DNA of 64,000 nt from JARFQH01 sp963825595 (lineage in GTDB: Bacteria; Desulfobacterota; Desulfobacteria; Desulfobacterales; SG8-13): assembly GCA_963825595.1 (NCBI GenBank), contig CAWGUE010000004.1:139285-203284 (forward strand). The letters run 5' to 3'. The notes under the pieces were generated by a model. That model was not told the DNA's origin. It saw only the letters and a program-made list of their open reading frames with translations, and made no database searches. Position numbers and translations under genes: made by a program. Of the stretch, positions 55,486 through 64,000 are shown in pieces. How positions within the stretch are numbered: position 1 is the stretch's first letter; each line of letters opens with the position of its first letter.

Positions 55486-57114
55486 ATGTTCTGTTATCAG
55501 TGCGAACAGACCGCCAAGGGCACCGGATGCACCATTCAGGGCGTTTGCGGCAAAAGTCCGGAGGTCGCTACTCTCCAGGACCTGCTTCTTTTTAGCCTCA
55601 TGGGGTTGTCCCAGGTCGCCGTAGAAGGGCGCAAGGTGGGGGTGTCCGATCCCGACGTCAATCTTTTTACGGTAAAGGCCGCCTTCTCAACCCTCACCAA
55701 CGTCGATTTCGACCCGGCCAGATTCATCGATTTGATCCACCAGGCTGCGGAAAAACGCGACAAACTCAAAAGCAAGGTCAAGGCGGCCGGCGGAAATGTC
55801 GCGTTTCCAGAAGGGGCGACAACCTTTACCCCTGCATCCGTTTTAGACGATTTGGTCAAACAGGGAGAGCCGCTCGGGTTGCATTCTTACCCTGCCGATG
55901 ATCCCGATATCCTGTCCCTCAAACATACAGTGCTTTTCGGAATCAAAGGCGTTTCTGCCTACGCAGAACACGCGGAGTTGCTGGGCCAGTCGGATGACAA
56001 GGTGTTCGCTTTTGTTCACGAGGGACTGGCTGCCATTCAGAGAAATGACATGGGACTGCAGGAATGGGTCGCCATGGCCCTCAGGTGCGGAGAGGCCGCT
56101 TTACGGGCCATGGAGCTTCTGGACGCCGGCAATACGGGTATCTACGGCCATCCCGTTCCAACCAAGGTACCGCTGGGTCACAAGAAGGGCAAAGCGATCC
56201 TTGTATCCGGGCATGATTTGAAGGATCTCGAGGAACTGCTTAAGCAGACTGAGGGAAAGGGCATTTACATATACACCCATGGCGAGATGCTTCCAACCCA
56301 CGGCTATCCCAAGCTGAAAAAATACGGTCATTTCTACGGTCATTACGGCACCGCCTGGCAGAACCAGATCAAGGAGTTCCCCAAGTTCCCGGGTGCCATC
56401 CTGATGACCACCAACTGTATACAACGGCCGAAGTCCGATTACACCGCCAACATCTTCACCAGCGGCATGGTCGGCTGGCCCGGCATTCCGCATATTGCGG
56501 ACATGAACTTCACGCCCGTTATCGACAGGGCCCTGGCTCTTGCCGGCTTTGAGGAGGATAAAAACGGGCAGGAGGTCACGGTCGGATTCGCCAGGAATGC
56601 CGTTTTAGAAGTAGCGGACAAGGTGATTGCGGCGACGAAAGCCGGAGACATCCGGCATTTCTTTCTGGTGGCCGGTTGCGATGGCGCCAAGCCGGGAAGA
56701 AATTACTTCACCGAATTTGTTGAAAAAGTTCCTGAGGACTGCATCGTCCTGACATTGGCGTGCGGCAAGTATCGATTTTTCGACAAACAGCTCGGCGATA
56801 TCGGTGGTATCCCGCGCCTTCTGGATATGGGTCAATGCAACGATGCTTATTCGGCCGTACAGGTTGCATCGGCGCTCGGCAAGGCTTTCAATGTCGGCGT
56901 CAACGAATTGCCGCTGTCCTTAATTATTTCCTGGTATGAGCAAAAGGCGGTCTGTGTGCTTTTGGCCCTGCTGCACTTGGGAATCAAAGGAATTCGCCTG
57001 GGGCCGTCTTTGCCCGCGTTTCTGACACCGAATGTTCTGGACACCCTCGTGAAGAACTTTGACATCAAACCCATAGCCACAGCAGACGAAGACCTGAAGG
57101 CGATTTTGGGATAA
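55486..57114 (+). CDS. hcp: Hydroxylamine reductase / hybrid cluster protein
   Basis: A 542-residue protein with the anaerobe-type N-terminal cysteine motif (CYQCEQTAKGTGCTIQGVC) that binds a 4Fe-4S cluster. Downstream lie conserved hybrid-cluster ligands in YTHGEMLPTHGYP, TTNCIQRP, GCDGAKPGRNYF and ALACGK-type segments. Although a longer frame is open (107 codons upstream), ATG 55486 follows GGAAGGAGG and starts the family. The enzyme reduces hydroxylamine or nitric oxide and is linked to nitrosative stress. No hcr reductase gene is adjacent, as expected for the anaerobe type. Confidence 0.93.
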   Translation: MFCYQCEQTAKGTGCTIQGVCGKSPEVATLQDLLLFSLMGLSQVAVEGRKVGVSDPDVNLFTVKAAFSTLTNVDFDPARFIDLIHQAAEKRDKLKSKVKAAGGNVAFPEGATTFTPASVLDDLVKQGEPLGLHSYPADDPDILSLKHTVLFGIKGVSAYAEHAELLGQSDDKVFAFVHEGLAAIQRNDMGLQEWVAMALRCGEAALRAMELLDAGNTGIYGHPVPTKVPLGHKKGKAILVSGHDLKDLEELLKQTEGKGIYIYTHGEMLPTHGYPKLKKYGHFYGHYGTAWQNQIKEFPKFPGAILMTTNCIQRPKSDYTANIFTSGMVGWPGIPHIADMNFTPVIDRALALAGFEEDKNGQEVTVGFARNAVLEVADKVIAATKAGDIRHFFLVAGCDGAKPGRNYFTEFVEKVPEDCIVLTLACGKYRFFDKQLGDIGGIPRLLDMGQCNDAYSAVQVASALGKAFNVGVNELPLSLIISWYEQKAVCVLLALLHLGIKGIRLGPSLPAFLTPNVLDTLVKNFDIKPIATADEDLKAILG

Positions 57115-57201
57115 TTGTAGGTTATGGCGGAAGCCAAATCAGGGTGACACCATGGATTGGCAGGCACAATAAAACAACAATTATCAAAAGAGGAGGTTAA
57201 G

Positions 57202-57594
57202 ATACGAAAAGGTTTGGTTTTCAGTCTTGGAATTGTCATTGGCGCATCGGCGGCAGACAATCTTGTCGAAACGGTTGCTAACGGTTGTAAGACGGAAATC
57301 GATACGTATTGCAAGGATGTCACCCCCGGGGAGGGACGGATTATTGCCTGCCTTTTCGCCCGGCGGGATAAGTTGTCCGGAAAATGTGAATTTGCTTTCT
57401 ACGATGCCGCTGTCCGACTTGAGCGCGCTGTCGCCGCTTTGAGTTATGCCGCTAACGAGTGCGAAGATGATCTGGATAAATTCTGCAGTGGTGTGCAAGC
57501 CGATGAAGGGCGGCTTCTCGAGTGTAAAGATAATAATGACGCCAAGGTGAGGTCCCGTTGCAAGCAATGCCTGAAAGACGTCGGTCTAAAGTAG
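57202..57594 (+). CDS. Cysteine-rich repeat exported protein, apparent ATA start
   Basis: A 130-residue protein with two cysteine-rich repeats of the GLG1 type (NGCKTEIDTYCKDVTPGEGR and ECEDDLDKFCSGVQADEGRL with two further Cys each). The N-terminal hydrophobic segment RKGLVFSLGIVIGASAA is a signal peptide. AGAGGAGG ends 5 bp before an ATA codon at 57202, while TTG at 57157 (upstream) and TTG at 57214 have poor spacing. The start may therefore be a rare ATA, or a mutated codon. Function unknown; lies 87 bp after hcp. Confidence 0.7.
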   Translation: MRKGLVFSLGIVIGASAADNLVETVANGCKTEIDTYCKDVTPGEGRIIACLFARRDKLSGKCEFAFYDAAVRLERAVAALSYAANECEDDLDKFCSGVQADEGRLLECKDNNDAKVRSRCKQCLKDVGLK

Positions 57595-57612
57595 ATTCAA
57601 GATGAATCCTGC

Positions 57613-57649
57613 AAGCAACGCATGGTAAGGCCATGTCTGTGCGTTGCTT
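57613..57649 (+). terminator. Hairpin after the cysteine-rich protein
   Basis: AAGCAACGCA (57613-57622) pairs perfectly with TGCGTTGCTT (57640-57649). There is no long T-run, so it may be Rho-assisted. Confidence 0.55.
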
Positions 57650-57800
57650 CAGGATCCCACGCCTATCCCGCCGCAATATTCTGTTACACCTTCCATTGAC
57701 CAAAATTCACATGAAATGTTTCTCGTTATGGTATAATCGCCCAACTACAACAAAAATTTGAACCAGCCAACGAAATCGATAACCATGCAAGAGACTGATA

Positions 57801-59570
57801 ATGTACAATAATATTCAAATTAAGGTTGTTTTTTATTTGCTGGCCTGTGGGGTGGCACTCTTCGGCTGCGGAGGCGGTGGTGGTGGTTCCGAGGGTAGTG
57901 GTGGAGGAAATTACACATTCGACGGCAGTGCCACAGGGGGGCAGCGCAATGCCGTCTGCCTGTCCGGTACGAGCATGGGTGAGGTTGCCCGGCCGCAGTT
58001 TGTCATGAACCTGGAGGGGCAAACCAGCTGGTACGCATCACCGGTGGTTGCCGACCTGGACAATGACGGAAACAAAGAACTTATTGCCGCCTATTATTCC
58101 ATCTATGTTTTTGGCAGTGATGGTGCGCTTCTAGACCGTGCTGATGACGGCAGCGGTCGTGTTTACGCACCGCACATCGTGGTCGACCTTGAAGGCGACG
58201 GCGTCGCAGAGATCGTTTGCGGTAAAAGCCATGAGGTATATGCCTACGAATGGAGAAACAGCCGCTTAGTCATCAAGGCCGGTTGGCCGGCCGACACGAC
58301 GACGGCCGGCGAGTCTCCGGAAGTGCGGGGGCTGGCTGCTGCGGATCTGAATGGTGACGGGTATATCGAAATTATCGCCACAACCACACAAACACAGAGT
58401 ACGACCAACGGTGGGGCCCAAGTCTTCGTGTTTGCCGGTAACGGCAGCCTTTTTCAACCCGCTGGTTTGAGTTTTTCTGCCTGGCCGCGTTACAACAATG
58501 TTTCCGGTGTGGGTGGTGACGCCGATCGCAACGGTCAGGGGCATTCGGGTTTCGGTTGCTATGGCCTCAACGTGGCTGTTGGCAATATCGACAACGATAT
58601 CGATCTTGAAATTCTTGTCACCTATGACAACCACCACATTCAGGCTTTCGATCTCGACGGCATTGCCATCGATGCGGCCCCGTGGTTTACCAATCGCTCA
58701 AGCCAGTACCTGAATAACCGCCTAACCTGGGGACAGTTTATCCGTTGGGCCGATCCCTGGGTAGAGGACGATCACTACCATTTGCATGTTGGCGATTGGC
58801 CGCATCCCAGCGTTAAGGAATGGCTGCAGTGGACGGCATCGCCGCCGAATATCGTCGATTTGGACGGCGACGGCCAGAACGAAGTGGTTGGCGTTCCAAA
58901 CATTGAAAAGTACGTTCCGTATGAGACGCAGGCCTATGGCATCATGGTTCTGGAGGGCGCCCATGGCGATGGAAGCCGGTCGGCCATGCGCAAAATAGGG
59001 TGGGAAATCCTGCCCAGAGGGGGAGCACCGGTAGCGGTCGCCGGATGGTATCCGCCGAACGGCATCCCGGCGCCGACCACGGTCAATATTCAGGGTGACA
59101 GCCGACCCGAGATCGTCGTGACGTTGAACGACGGTTTCGTCCATGCCTACAATGCCGATGCGGTAGAGCTCTGGCGTTTCAACTTTATGCATGGAAAAGC
59201 CGTGATGTATGCATCCGAGGCTACAGTGGCCGATCTCAATCAGGACGGCTTTCCGGAGATCGTATTTACGACATACGGAGATCCGAACGTTACAGACTCA
59301 GGGTATCTGGTGATTTTGGGTGCCGACGGCAGCCTATTGCATGACCTCGCTCTCCCCAATCCCGGCTATAACGGCAATGGCAGCGGCGCGCCGGCCGCAC
59401 CGGCAATCTATGATCTCGATGGTGACGGCCAACTCGAAATTTTCGCCCAAACCTTCGATCATGGCATGGACGTGTTCACGGTACCGGCGTCGGCCGACAA
59501 TTGCATTCCCTGGCCCACCGGCCGAGGCGGGCCTCTGCGTATGGGACAGCCGAACAGTAACGATCTCTGA
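57801..59570 (+). CDS. FG-GAP/VCBS repeat lipoprotein
   Basis: A 589-residue exported lipoprotein (lipobox ALFGC, Cys23), followed by a glycine/serine-rich linker. The body is a beta-propeller built of FG-GAP repeats with calcium-binding D-x-D-x-D-G loops: VADLDNDGNKELIAA, AADLNGDGYIEIIA, IVDLDGDGQNEVVG, VADLNQDGFPEIVF, IYDLDGDGQLEIFA. Such proteins are surface-located and bind ligands or calcium. The ATG follows a weak AAGAGA. No neighbour suggests its partner. Confidence 0.85.
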   Translation: MYNNIQIKVVFYLLACGVALFGCGGGGGGSEGSGGGNYTFDGSATGGQRNAVCLSGTSMGEVARPQFVMNLEGQTSWYASPVVADLDNDGNKELIAAYYSIYVFGSDGALLDRADDGSGRVYAPHIVVDLEGDGVAEIVCGKSHEVYAYEWRNSRLVIKAGWPADTTTAGESPEVRGLAAADLNGDGYIEIIATTTQTQSTTNGGAQVFVFAGNGSLFQPAGLSFSAWPRYNNVSGVGGDADRNGQGHSGFGCYGLNVAVGNIDNDIDLEILVTYDNHHIQAFDLDGIAIDAAPWFTNRSSQYLNNRLTWGQFIRWADPWVEDDHYHLHVGDWPHPSVKEWLQWTASPPNIVDLDGDGQNEVVGVPNIEKYVPYETQAYGIMVLEGAHGDGSRSAMRKIGWEILPRGGAPVAVAGWYPPNGIPAPTTVNIQGDSRPEIVVTLNDGFVHAYNADAVELWRFNFMHGKAVMYASEATVADLNQDGFPEIVFTTYGDPNVTDSGYLVILGADGSLLHDLALPNPGYNGNGSGAPAAPAIYDLDGDGQLEIFAQTFDHGMDVFTVPASADNCIPWPTGRGGPLRMGQPNSNDL

Positions 59571-59899
59571 AGTTTTTGCTTCGGCATCTGAAGCAGTTAA
59601 AATGCCCGCAGGGTGACAATATTTCAGCTTTATTTTCTTGCCGGGAGAAGTACAAGGCATTCCGCTTGAGTGAATGCCAATAGTACTTTCAACGTTGGGA
59701 TCGTGGTGATGCCCGTGGAGCTGTCGTTGAGCAAGTGAAAGCATTTATGGCAAAATGGGAGGGAAAGCCTCATTCATAATTGGTGGGTGCATTGAAAATG
59801 GCGAATCTATATCGATTGTCCAATTTTCTACTACTGCTCATATCTTATCAACCCATAGCGATTTGTAATCGAAGTCAGACGATCCAATGATATTGAACT
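59571..59899. other. Gene-free stretch with a possible coding fragment
   Basis: On the plus strand at about 59688-59779 the frame reads FQRWDRGDARGAVVEQVKAF then MAKWEGKPHS and a stop. It is protein-like but short and without a start, so it is at best a gene remnant. Confidence 0.35.
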
Positions 59900-61111
59900 T
59901 TACAATTTCGAATCTGAGATGGGTCCAAATTCTTTGATCGCCGTGTGCATCAGGTTGCCGATGGCCATTTGCTGCGGGCACTGTATTTCAGCCTGGGTGT
60001 AGTCACAAGCGGCCATATGGCGACGTTCGGTCAAAGGTATTTCATAAAAGAGTCTTGCAGCGCGCTCGCGGTCGCCGTAGCTGTGCCAGTACATGAGACA
60101 GCGCATGACATCGCTTATGGGGATTTTACGGTCGATGGCCGACTCACAGATACGCGCACAACCCGAACAGTAGCCCGAATTGGTTTCGAGCGCATACCGG
60201 CGCAATAACCGCATATCTTGAGTAGATATTTTAGTCTGGTTCAATGCCGCCGACACATTGGCCATCAGTATGGTCATGTTTGGCATTTCGGAACAAATGC
60301 TGGCAATCGCCTGATTTTCCCAAACCGCTTTGAGTTTGGCCTGGGCATCCGTATATCCCTGCTGTAAAAATCTGCCGGCCAATTCGAGTTCGGTTTCAGA
60401 GCTGGTTCTGATCGATCCTCCGCCCTGGGTCTTCATGGCGGTGAGCCCGATGCCGGCTTTAACGCATGCATCCACCGCTCTGCGCATGCGATCTGTGTGC
60501 ATCAAACGGAAATTATAGCTCATCATAATCCCGTCGATCCATCCCAGGTTTGGAGCTTCACGCAGGCATTCTTCCATGTTGCTGTGGGTGCTGAAGCCGA
60601 AGAAACGAATCTTACCAGCGGCCCTGGTCTTTTCGGCCCATATTTTTATATCTTCATTCAATTCATCAATGCTGCGCACCGAGTGCACGAAGTAAAGGTC
60701 GACATAATCGGTTTTCATCCGTTCCAAGGATCGGGTCAGATCATCCGTCATGCCCGCGGTCGACCATGCATGGGATTTGGTGACTAAAAATATCTTTTTG
60801 CGATCTTGTGGAAACTTTTCAAAATATTTACCGATCCGTTTTTCGCTGTTACCGCCCATATAAGAACTGGCCGTATCCCAATAAGTGACGCCCCGTAGAT
60901 AGGCATTTCTGAGCATCAGCATCGGCAGGTGCAAACTTCCGCCAAAAGATAGAATGGGTACATTGACGCCTGTTTTTCCGAAGGGGCGGGTGGGCATTGA
61001 TGCGGATTGATCGGGCAAGTCAGCCGCCGATTTAAGCGGAGCGACAACCGAACCGGCAGCAACTGTTCCGGCAATTTTAAAAAAATCACGGCGTGATATT
61101 CTATAATCCAC
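59900..61111 (-). CDS. Tat-exported aldo/keto reductase with a cysteine-rich C-terminal region
   Basis: A 403-residue enzyme. The signal has the twin-arginine motif SRRDFFKIAG, so the folded protein is exported. The aldo/keto reductase barrel begins at FGKTGVNVPILSFGG; the conserved DTASSYMGG segment includes the active-site Tyr, and SLERMKTDYVDLYFVH follows. Near the C-terminus lies CSGCARICESA, a cysteine motif often found with Fe-S clusters in this subfamily. Start GTG 61111 follows AAAGGAG. The natural substrate is unknown. It stands alone on the minus strand. Confidence 0.87.
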   Translation of the reverse strand: MDYRISRRDFFKIAGTVAAGSVVAPLKSAADLPDQSASMPTRPFGKTGVNVPILSFGGSLHLPMLMLRNAYLRGVTYWDTASSYMGGNSEKRIGKYFEKFPQDRKKIFLVTKSHAWSTAGMTDDLTRSLERMKTDYVDLYFVHSVRSIDELNEDIKIWAEKTRAAGKIRFFGFSTHSNMEECLREAPNLGWIDGIMMSYNFRLMHTDRMRRAVDACVKAGIGLTAMKTQGGGSIRTSSETELELAGRFLQQGYTDAQAKLKAVWENQAIASICSEMPNMTILMANVSAALNQTKISTQDMRLLRRYALETNSGYCSGCARICESAIDRKIPISDVMRCLMYWHSYGDRERAARLFYEIPLTERRHMAACDYTQAEIQCPQQMAIGNLMHTAIKEFGPISDSKL

Positions 61112-61373
61112 TTTTATATGTCTCCTTTTTCTTTAACCTGAATAATCCATTCTCCAGCATATTGTTGATCCGATTTCGTTCGTCATGTCAACGGGCGGAC
61201 CCATTTTACCGAACATGCTTGACTCAGGGTGTCCATTAATTATACGGCATTGTTAGCGGCCGGCTGTAATCATCCTTTCCTGGACGGACATCCGTTGGTT
61301 TTTCACGCTTTTTGCTCCAGAGGTCAATGGGTAATGAATTCATGAGTGAAAATAAGGGGAGTTCCCATTAATT
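61112..61373. other. Gene-free stretch
   Basis: Upstream region of the aldo/keto reductase. No gene or clear promoter was found. The remnant of a SAF-domain protein begins near 61374. Confidence 0.4.
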
Positions 61374-61586
61374 TCATTCTTCGCCAAGCCGGAAACCGTT
61401 TGGACGCCATACGGAATTTCAGAAGACCAGGTGGCAACCGGCAAATTTCAGGCCCAGTTGTTCAATTCGTATCTGGACGACACCAAGGCGGCCATCGAGA
61501 TGTGCGCCGTCTCCAACGCTTGCGCGCCTTTGCCGCGACGATCGGGTTTGTCGTTTTCGCCGGCGGGTAGGGATGATATACAGTAA
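61374..61586 (+). pseudogene. Remnant of a SAF-domain homoserine dehydrogenase-like protein
   Basis: About 70 codons keep family sequence (FAKPETVWTPYGISEDQVAT, then QAQLFNSYLDDTKAAIEMCA and a degraded SNACAPLPRRSGLSF) before TAA at 61586. There is no start codon or N-terminal domain, and the typical ...NATGL segment is damaged. Family: oxidoreductases with a homoserine-dehydrogenase-like fold and SAF domain. Non-functional. Confidence 0.6.
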
Positions 61587-61623
61587 AAACAATCGTTAAA
61601 ATATTCGATACTGATATTGATTG

Positions 61624-62682
61624 ATGGACATGATCATGACGGATCAAGCTAAAAAAATGCGTGGTGTATGGCTGATCGGCCATGGTGGCCTGGAGATGCT
61701 GGATGTCCGAGACGATATACCGGTGCCCGTGCCTGGGCCGTACGATGTGCTCGTACGCGTAGCCGCTGCGGGTGTTAATAACACGGATATCAATACCCGC
61801 ATGGCTTGGTATTCAAAACTGGGCGGTTCCGATGAAGATGCCGGTTGGTCAGGCCAACCGATCCGGTTTCCGCGTATTCAAGGAGCGGATGTATGCGGCC
61901 ATATCGTTGCAACCGGCGCCGAAGTTAACGCTGAAAGAATTGGGGAACGCGTGTTGATTGAACCGTGTATCAGAGAGGTGAACGGCAGGGAACTAAATCA
62001 ACCGTGGTATTTCGGCTCAGAATGCGACGGTGGTTTTGCTGAATATGCGGTCATCTCATCGCGACACGCATACAAAATCAACAGTGAACTGTCGGATATC
62101 GAACTCGCATCGTTCCCGTGCGCGTATTCTACGGCTGAAAACCTTTTGACCCGTGCCAGCGTTAAAGAAGGTGATCGCGTTCTGGTGACCGGTGCTTCCG
62201 GTGGTGTCGGGTCCGCTGCCGTTCAACTGGCAAAGTCACGTGGCGCGTATGCTATGGCTGTGACCACCCCTCCCAAATTTGATGCGTTGCACAAGCTGGG
62301 GGCAGACGAGACTTTTTCAAGGGAAATGGATCTGGTCGAAGCGGTTGGCTCCAGTAGTATTGACGTTGTCGTTGATTTAGTGGCAGGGGATCAGTGGCCC
62401 AAATACCTTGAAGTTTTGCGGAACGGTGGGCGCTATTCGGTAGCAGGCGCCATTGCCGGGCCACTGGTGGAATTGGATGTAAGAACGCTCTACCTGAAAG
62501 ATCTCAGCCTGTTCGGTTGTACCGTACTCGAGCCTGAGGTGTTTAAAAATTTAGTTGATCGTATCGAGCAAGGTGCAATATCTCCTGTCGTTGCTCGGAC
62601 GTTTAAACTGGAACACATTCGCGATGCTCAAACCATGTTTATGGACAAGCGGCATGTTGGCAAAATAGTCCTCAAAATTTGA
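61624..62682 (+). CDS. Zinc-independent MDR-family alcohol dehydrogenase/quinone oxidoreductase
   Basis: A 352-residue medium-chain dehydrogenase. N-terminal GroES-like domain (PYDVLVRVAAAGVNNTDINTRM, IQGADVCGHIVATGAEV) and a Rossmann domain with VLVTGASGGVGSAAVQLAKSR (nucleotide binding). The usual structural zinc cysteines and several catalytic zinc ligands are absent, indicating the quinone oxidoreductase/enoyl reductase branch. Start could be ATG 61624 or 61636; no clear ribosome site decides. Haloalkane dehalogenase gene lies 268 bp downstream in the same direction, so a shared catabolic role is possible. Confidence 0.85.
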   Translation: MDMIMTDQAKKMRGVWLIGHGGLEMLDVRDDIPVPVPGPYDVLVRVAAAGVNNTDINTRMAWYSKLGGSDEDAGWSGQPIRFPRIQGADVCGHIVATGAEVNAERIGERVLIEPCIREVNGRELNQPWYFGSECDGGFAEYAVISSRHAYKINSELSDIELASFPCAYSTAENLLTRASVKEGDRVLVTGASGGVGSAAVQLAKSRGAYAMAVTTPPKFDALHKLGADETFSREMDLVEAVGSSSIDVVVDLVAGDQWPKYLEVLRNGGRYSVAGAIAGPLVELDVRTLYLKDLSLFGCTVLEPEVFKNLVDRIEQGAISPVVARTFKLEHIRDAQTMFMDKRHVGKIVLKI

Positions 62683-62823
62683 CGCGGTGCTGCCAAATTG
62701 AGCGGCTACCGCCATGATAGGGAGAGGTTGAGATTTCAATCAAACAACGTTTTTCGCACTACGCATATATAATTGATACAAAAAACAAATGAAATCTTCT
62801 TCGCTCTGAGGAGACAAAACCAT

Positions 62824-62980
62824 ATGGGTAAAATATTGAAATAAATTTTTCTCATCTTGTTCGCGTTTTTTATTGTTGCGTATATTTTCCGCCAATTGTC
62901 ATGGTCATCATTTGATAGCACTGAATTCAATCGAATAAGGAGTTGTCAATATGGAAAAGGTTTTGAGAACCCCGGATGAA
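62824..62980 (+). pseudogene. Small membrane protein gene with a nonsense codon
   Basis: ATG 62824 follows GAGGAGACAAAACCAT, a good ribosome site. The frame reads MGKILK, then TAA (62842-62844), then IFLILFAFFIVAYIFRQLSW and on to a stop within the dehalogenase gene. The hydrophobic stretch after the stop is a membrane segment, so a single mutation may have broken a small membrane protein. It could also be a short leader peptide. Confidence 0.45.
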
Positions 62981-63853
62981 CGGTTCCGTGATCTTCCGGA
63001 TTTTCAGTATATTCCGGTTTACATCGATGGCCTGAAGGGCTTTGAAGGCCTACGGATGCATTACGTAAATGAAGGCCCCCAAAATGCAGACAACATTTTT
63101 CTGTGTCTACACGGCGAACCAACCTGGAGCTATCTGTACCGGAAAATGATTCCAATTTTTACGGCTGCTGGTCATCGCGTGGTCGCACCGGATGTTTTCG
63201 GATTCGGGCGTTCAGACAAACCGGTGGACGAAACAATTTATACGTTTGAATTTCACCGTAATGCGCTGATGGCCTTAATTGAACATTTGGACCTCAATAA
63301 CATCACTCTTGTCTGCCAGGACTGGGGCGGGCTTCTTGGGCTGACTTTGCCAATGGCTATGCCGGAACGTTTTTCCCGTCTGCTCATCATGAACACCACT
63401 CTCGGTACCGGAGATGTGCAACTCTCCCAAGGGTTTCTCGATTGGCGCGCCTGGGTTCGGAAGAATCCTGACTTGTCAGCCGGCAGACTGCTGAAACAAA
63501 CCTGTCCGCATTTGTCGGAACGAGAGTGTGCCGCTTATGACGCACCATTTCCGGATACCCACTATAAGGCCGGTGTGCGTCGCTTCCCTGAATTGGTACC
63601 TGATCGACTTGACGCACCCGGGGCGGAATTGTCCCGCAAAGCGCGTGAGTGGTTGCGCAATAAGTGGAACGGACCGGTATTCATGGCCATAGGGATGAAA
63701 GATCCCGTACTTGGCCCACCGGTGATGCAGGTCCTTCGCAACGACATTCGGAACTGTCCCGAACCATACCAACATATTGAGGCCGGGCATTTTGTACAAG
63801 AATGGGGTGAAGAAGTCGCCCGAGAAACGCTGGCAGCCTTTGAGAGAGAATAA
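62951..63853 (+). CDS. dhmA: Haloalkane dehalogenase
   Basis: A 300-residue alpha/beta-hydrolase of haloalkane dehalogenase subfamily I. Signatures: oxyanion-hole motif HGEPTWSYLYRKM, nucleophile Asp with halide-binding Trp in VCQDWGG, the acid Asp in GMKDPVLGP and catalytic His in EAGHFVQEW. It hydrolyses carbon-halogen bonds to an alcohol and halide. N-terminal RFRDLPDFQY matches the subfamily. ATG follows AAGGAG. In a presumed anaerobe from sediments, marine organohalogens are plausible substrates. Epoxide hydrolase or fluoroacetate dehalogenase are less likely because of the QDW motif. Confidence 0.88.
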   Translation: MEKVLRTPDERFRDLPDFQYIPVYIDGLKGFEGLRMHYVNEGPQNADNIFLCLHGEPTWSYLYRKMIPIFTAAGHRVVAPDVFGFGRSDKPVDETIYTFEFHRNALMALIEHLDLNNITLVCQDWGGLLGLTLPMAMPERFSRLLIMNTTLGTGDVQLSQGFLDWRAWVRKNPDLSAGRLLKQTCPHLSERECAAYDAPFPDTHYKAGVRRFPELVPDRLDAPGAELSRKAREWLRNKWNGPVFMAIGMKDPVLGPPVMQVLRNDIRNCPEPYQHIEAGHFVQEWGEEVARETLAAFERE

Positions 63854-64000
63854 ACCCCGATGGTTTAATTGTAAAAATTTAGGTTACATCTGACAAATTA
63901 GAATCCAAATCTTCAGATATGATATGGCATCATAAGTTTCGCAGAATCTCGGCTGACCACAACATATAGGATCTGCCTTATTTTGTTCGGGTGGTTGATA
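63854..64000. other. Window-end stretch with a short repeat
   Basis: No gene. GGCTGACCACAACATATAGG (63951-63970) matches 37714-37733 at 18 of 20 positions. Confidence 0.45.

Noticed and set aside
62842..62844. Stop in the small membrane protein as a recoded codon
   Set aside because: The codon is TAA, which is not used for selenocysteine or pyrrolysine.
1..64000. CRISPR array, prophage, tRNA or rRNA genes
   Set aside because: No regularly spaced direct repeats, phage structural genes, tRNA-like T-loops or rRNA segments were seen.

Overview
The window looks like chromosome of a strictly or facultatively anaerobic Desulfobacterota (Desulfobacterales-like) bacterium. This is inferred from gene content: a UGA-encoded peroxiredoxin, a hybrid cluster protein with the anaerobe-type N-terminal cysteines, a DUF3786 protein, dinitrogenase Fe-Mo-cofactor-like (NifX/NifB-type) small proteins, an FmdB zinc ribbon, many lipoproteins and a sigma-54 two-component system. 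Most genes have moderate GC. The stretch from about 26 to 38 kb is visibly AT-rich. No tRNA, rRNA or CRISPR array was found.

Layout. 1-6.8 kb: end of a transketolase C-terminal subunit, hydroxypyruvate reductase, a candidate structured small RNA, and topoisomerase IV (parE with an apparent ATT start, then parC). 6.8-8.5 kb: decayed DNA (an acyl-CoA synthetase tail and a DUF4382 lipoprotein with two frameshifts). 8.5-18.6 kb: LysE-type exporter, superoxide dismutase, secreted selenoprotein peroxiredoxin, a complete pyruvate dehydrogenase operon on the minus strand (E1alpha, E1beta, E2, E3), an acyl-CoA dehydrogenase and small hypotheticals. 18.6-25.4 kb: dodecin-like protein, a MocR-type remnant, a ferredoxin-like protein, a methyltransferase and an M48 metalloprotease lipoprotein.

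25.4-40 kb is an accessory island. An IS110-family transposase is followed by a co-directional cluster: DUF4384 protein, CHASE2-adenylate cyclase, two paralogous caspase-like lipoproteins with an EF-hand-like loop, an ORF-less group II intron, a methyltransferase, a C45-type acyltransferase lipoprotein, and a second cyclase carrying TPRs. Cyclic-nucleotide synthesis beside envelope caspases is the most unusual gene grouping in the window.

40-52 kb: envelope lipoproteins, an FtsX/MacB-like ABC exporter with a sigma-54 promoter, and the divergent NtrC-type regulator and histidine kinase that probably control it. 52-57.6 kb: NifX-like proteins with nearby palindromes, FmdB zinc ribbon, receiver-like protein, hydroxylamine reductase (hcp) and a cysteine-rich repeat protein. 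57.8-64 kb: FG-GAP lipoprotein, Tat-exported aldo/keto reductase, MDR oxidoreductase and haloalkane dehalogenase, with two gene remnants.

Dispersed repeats recur. The clearest are two 208-bp elements (40.0 and 52.5 kb) whose arms differ in sequence but keep pairing, and a 163-bp element with similar termini at 43.0 kb. At least six gene remnants indicate active gene decay and turnover.
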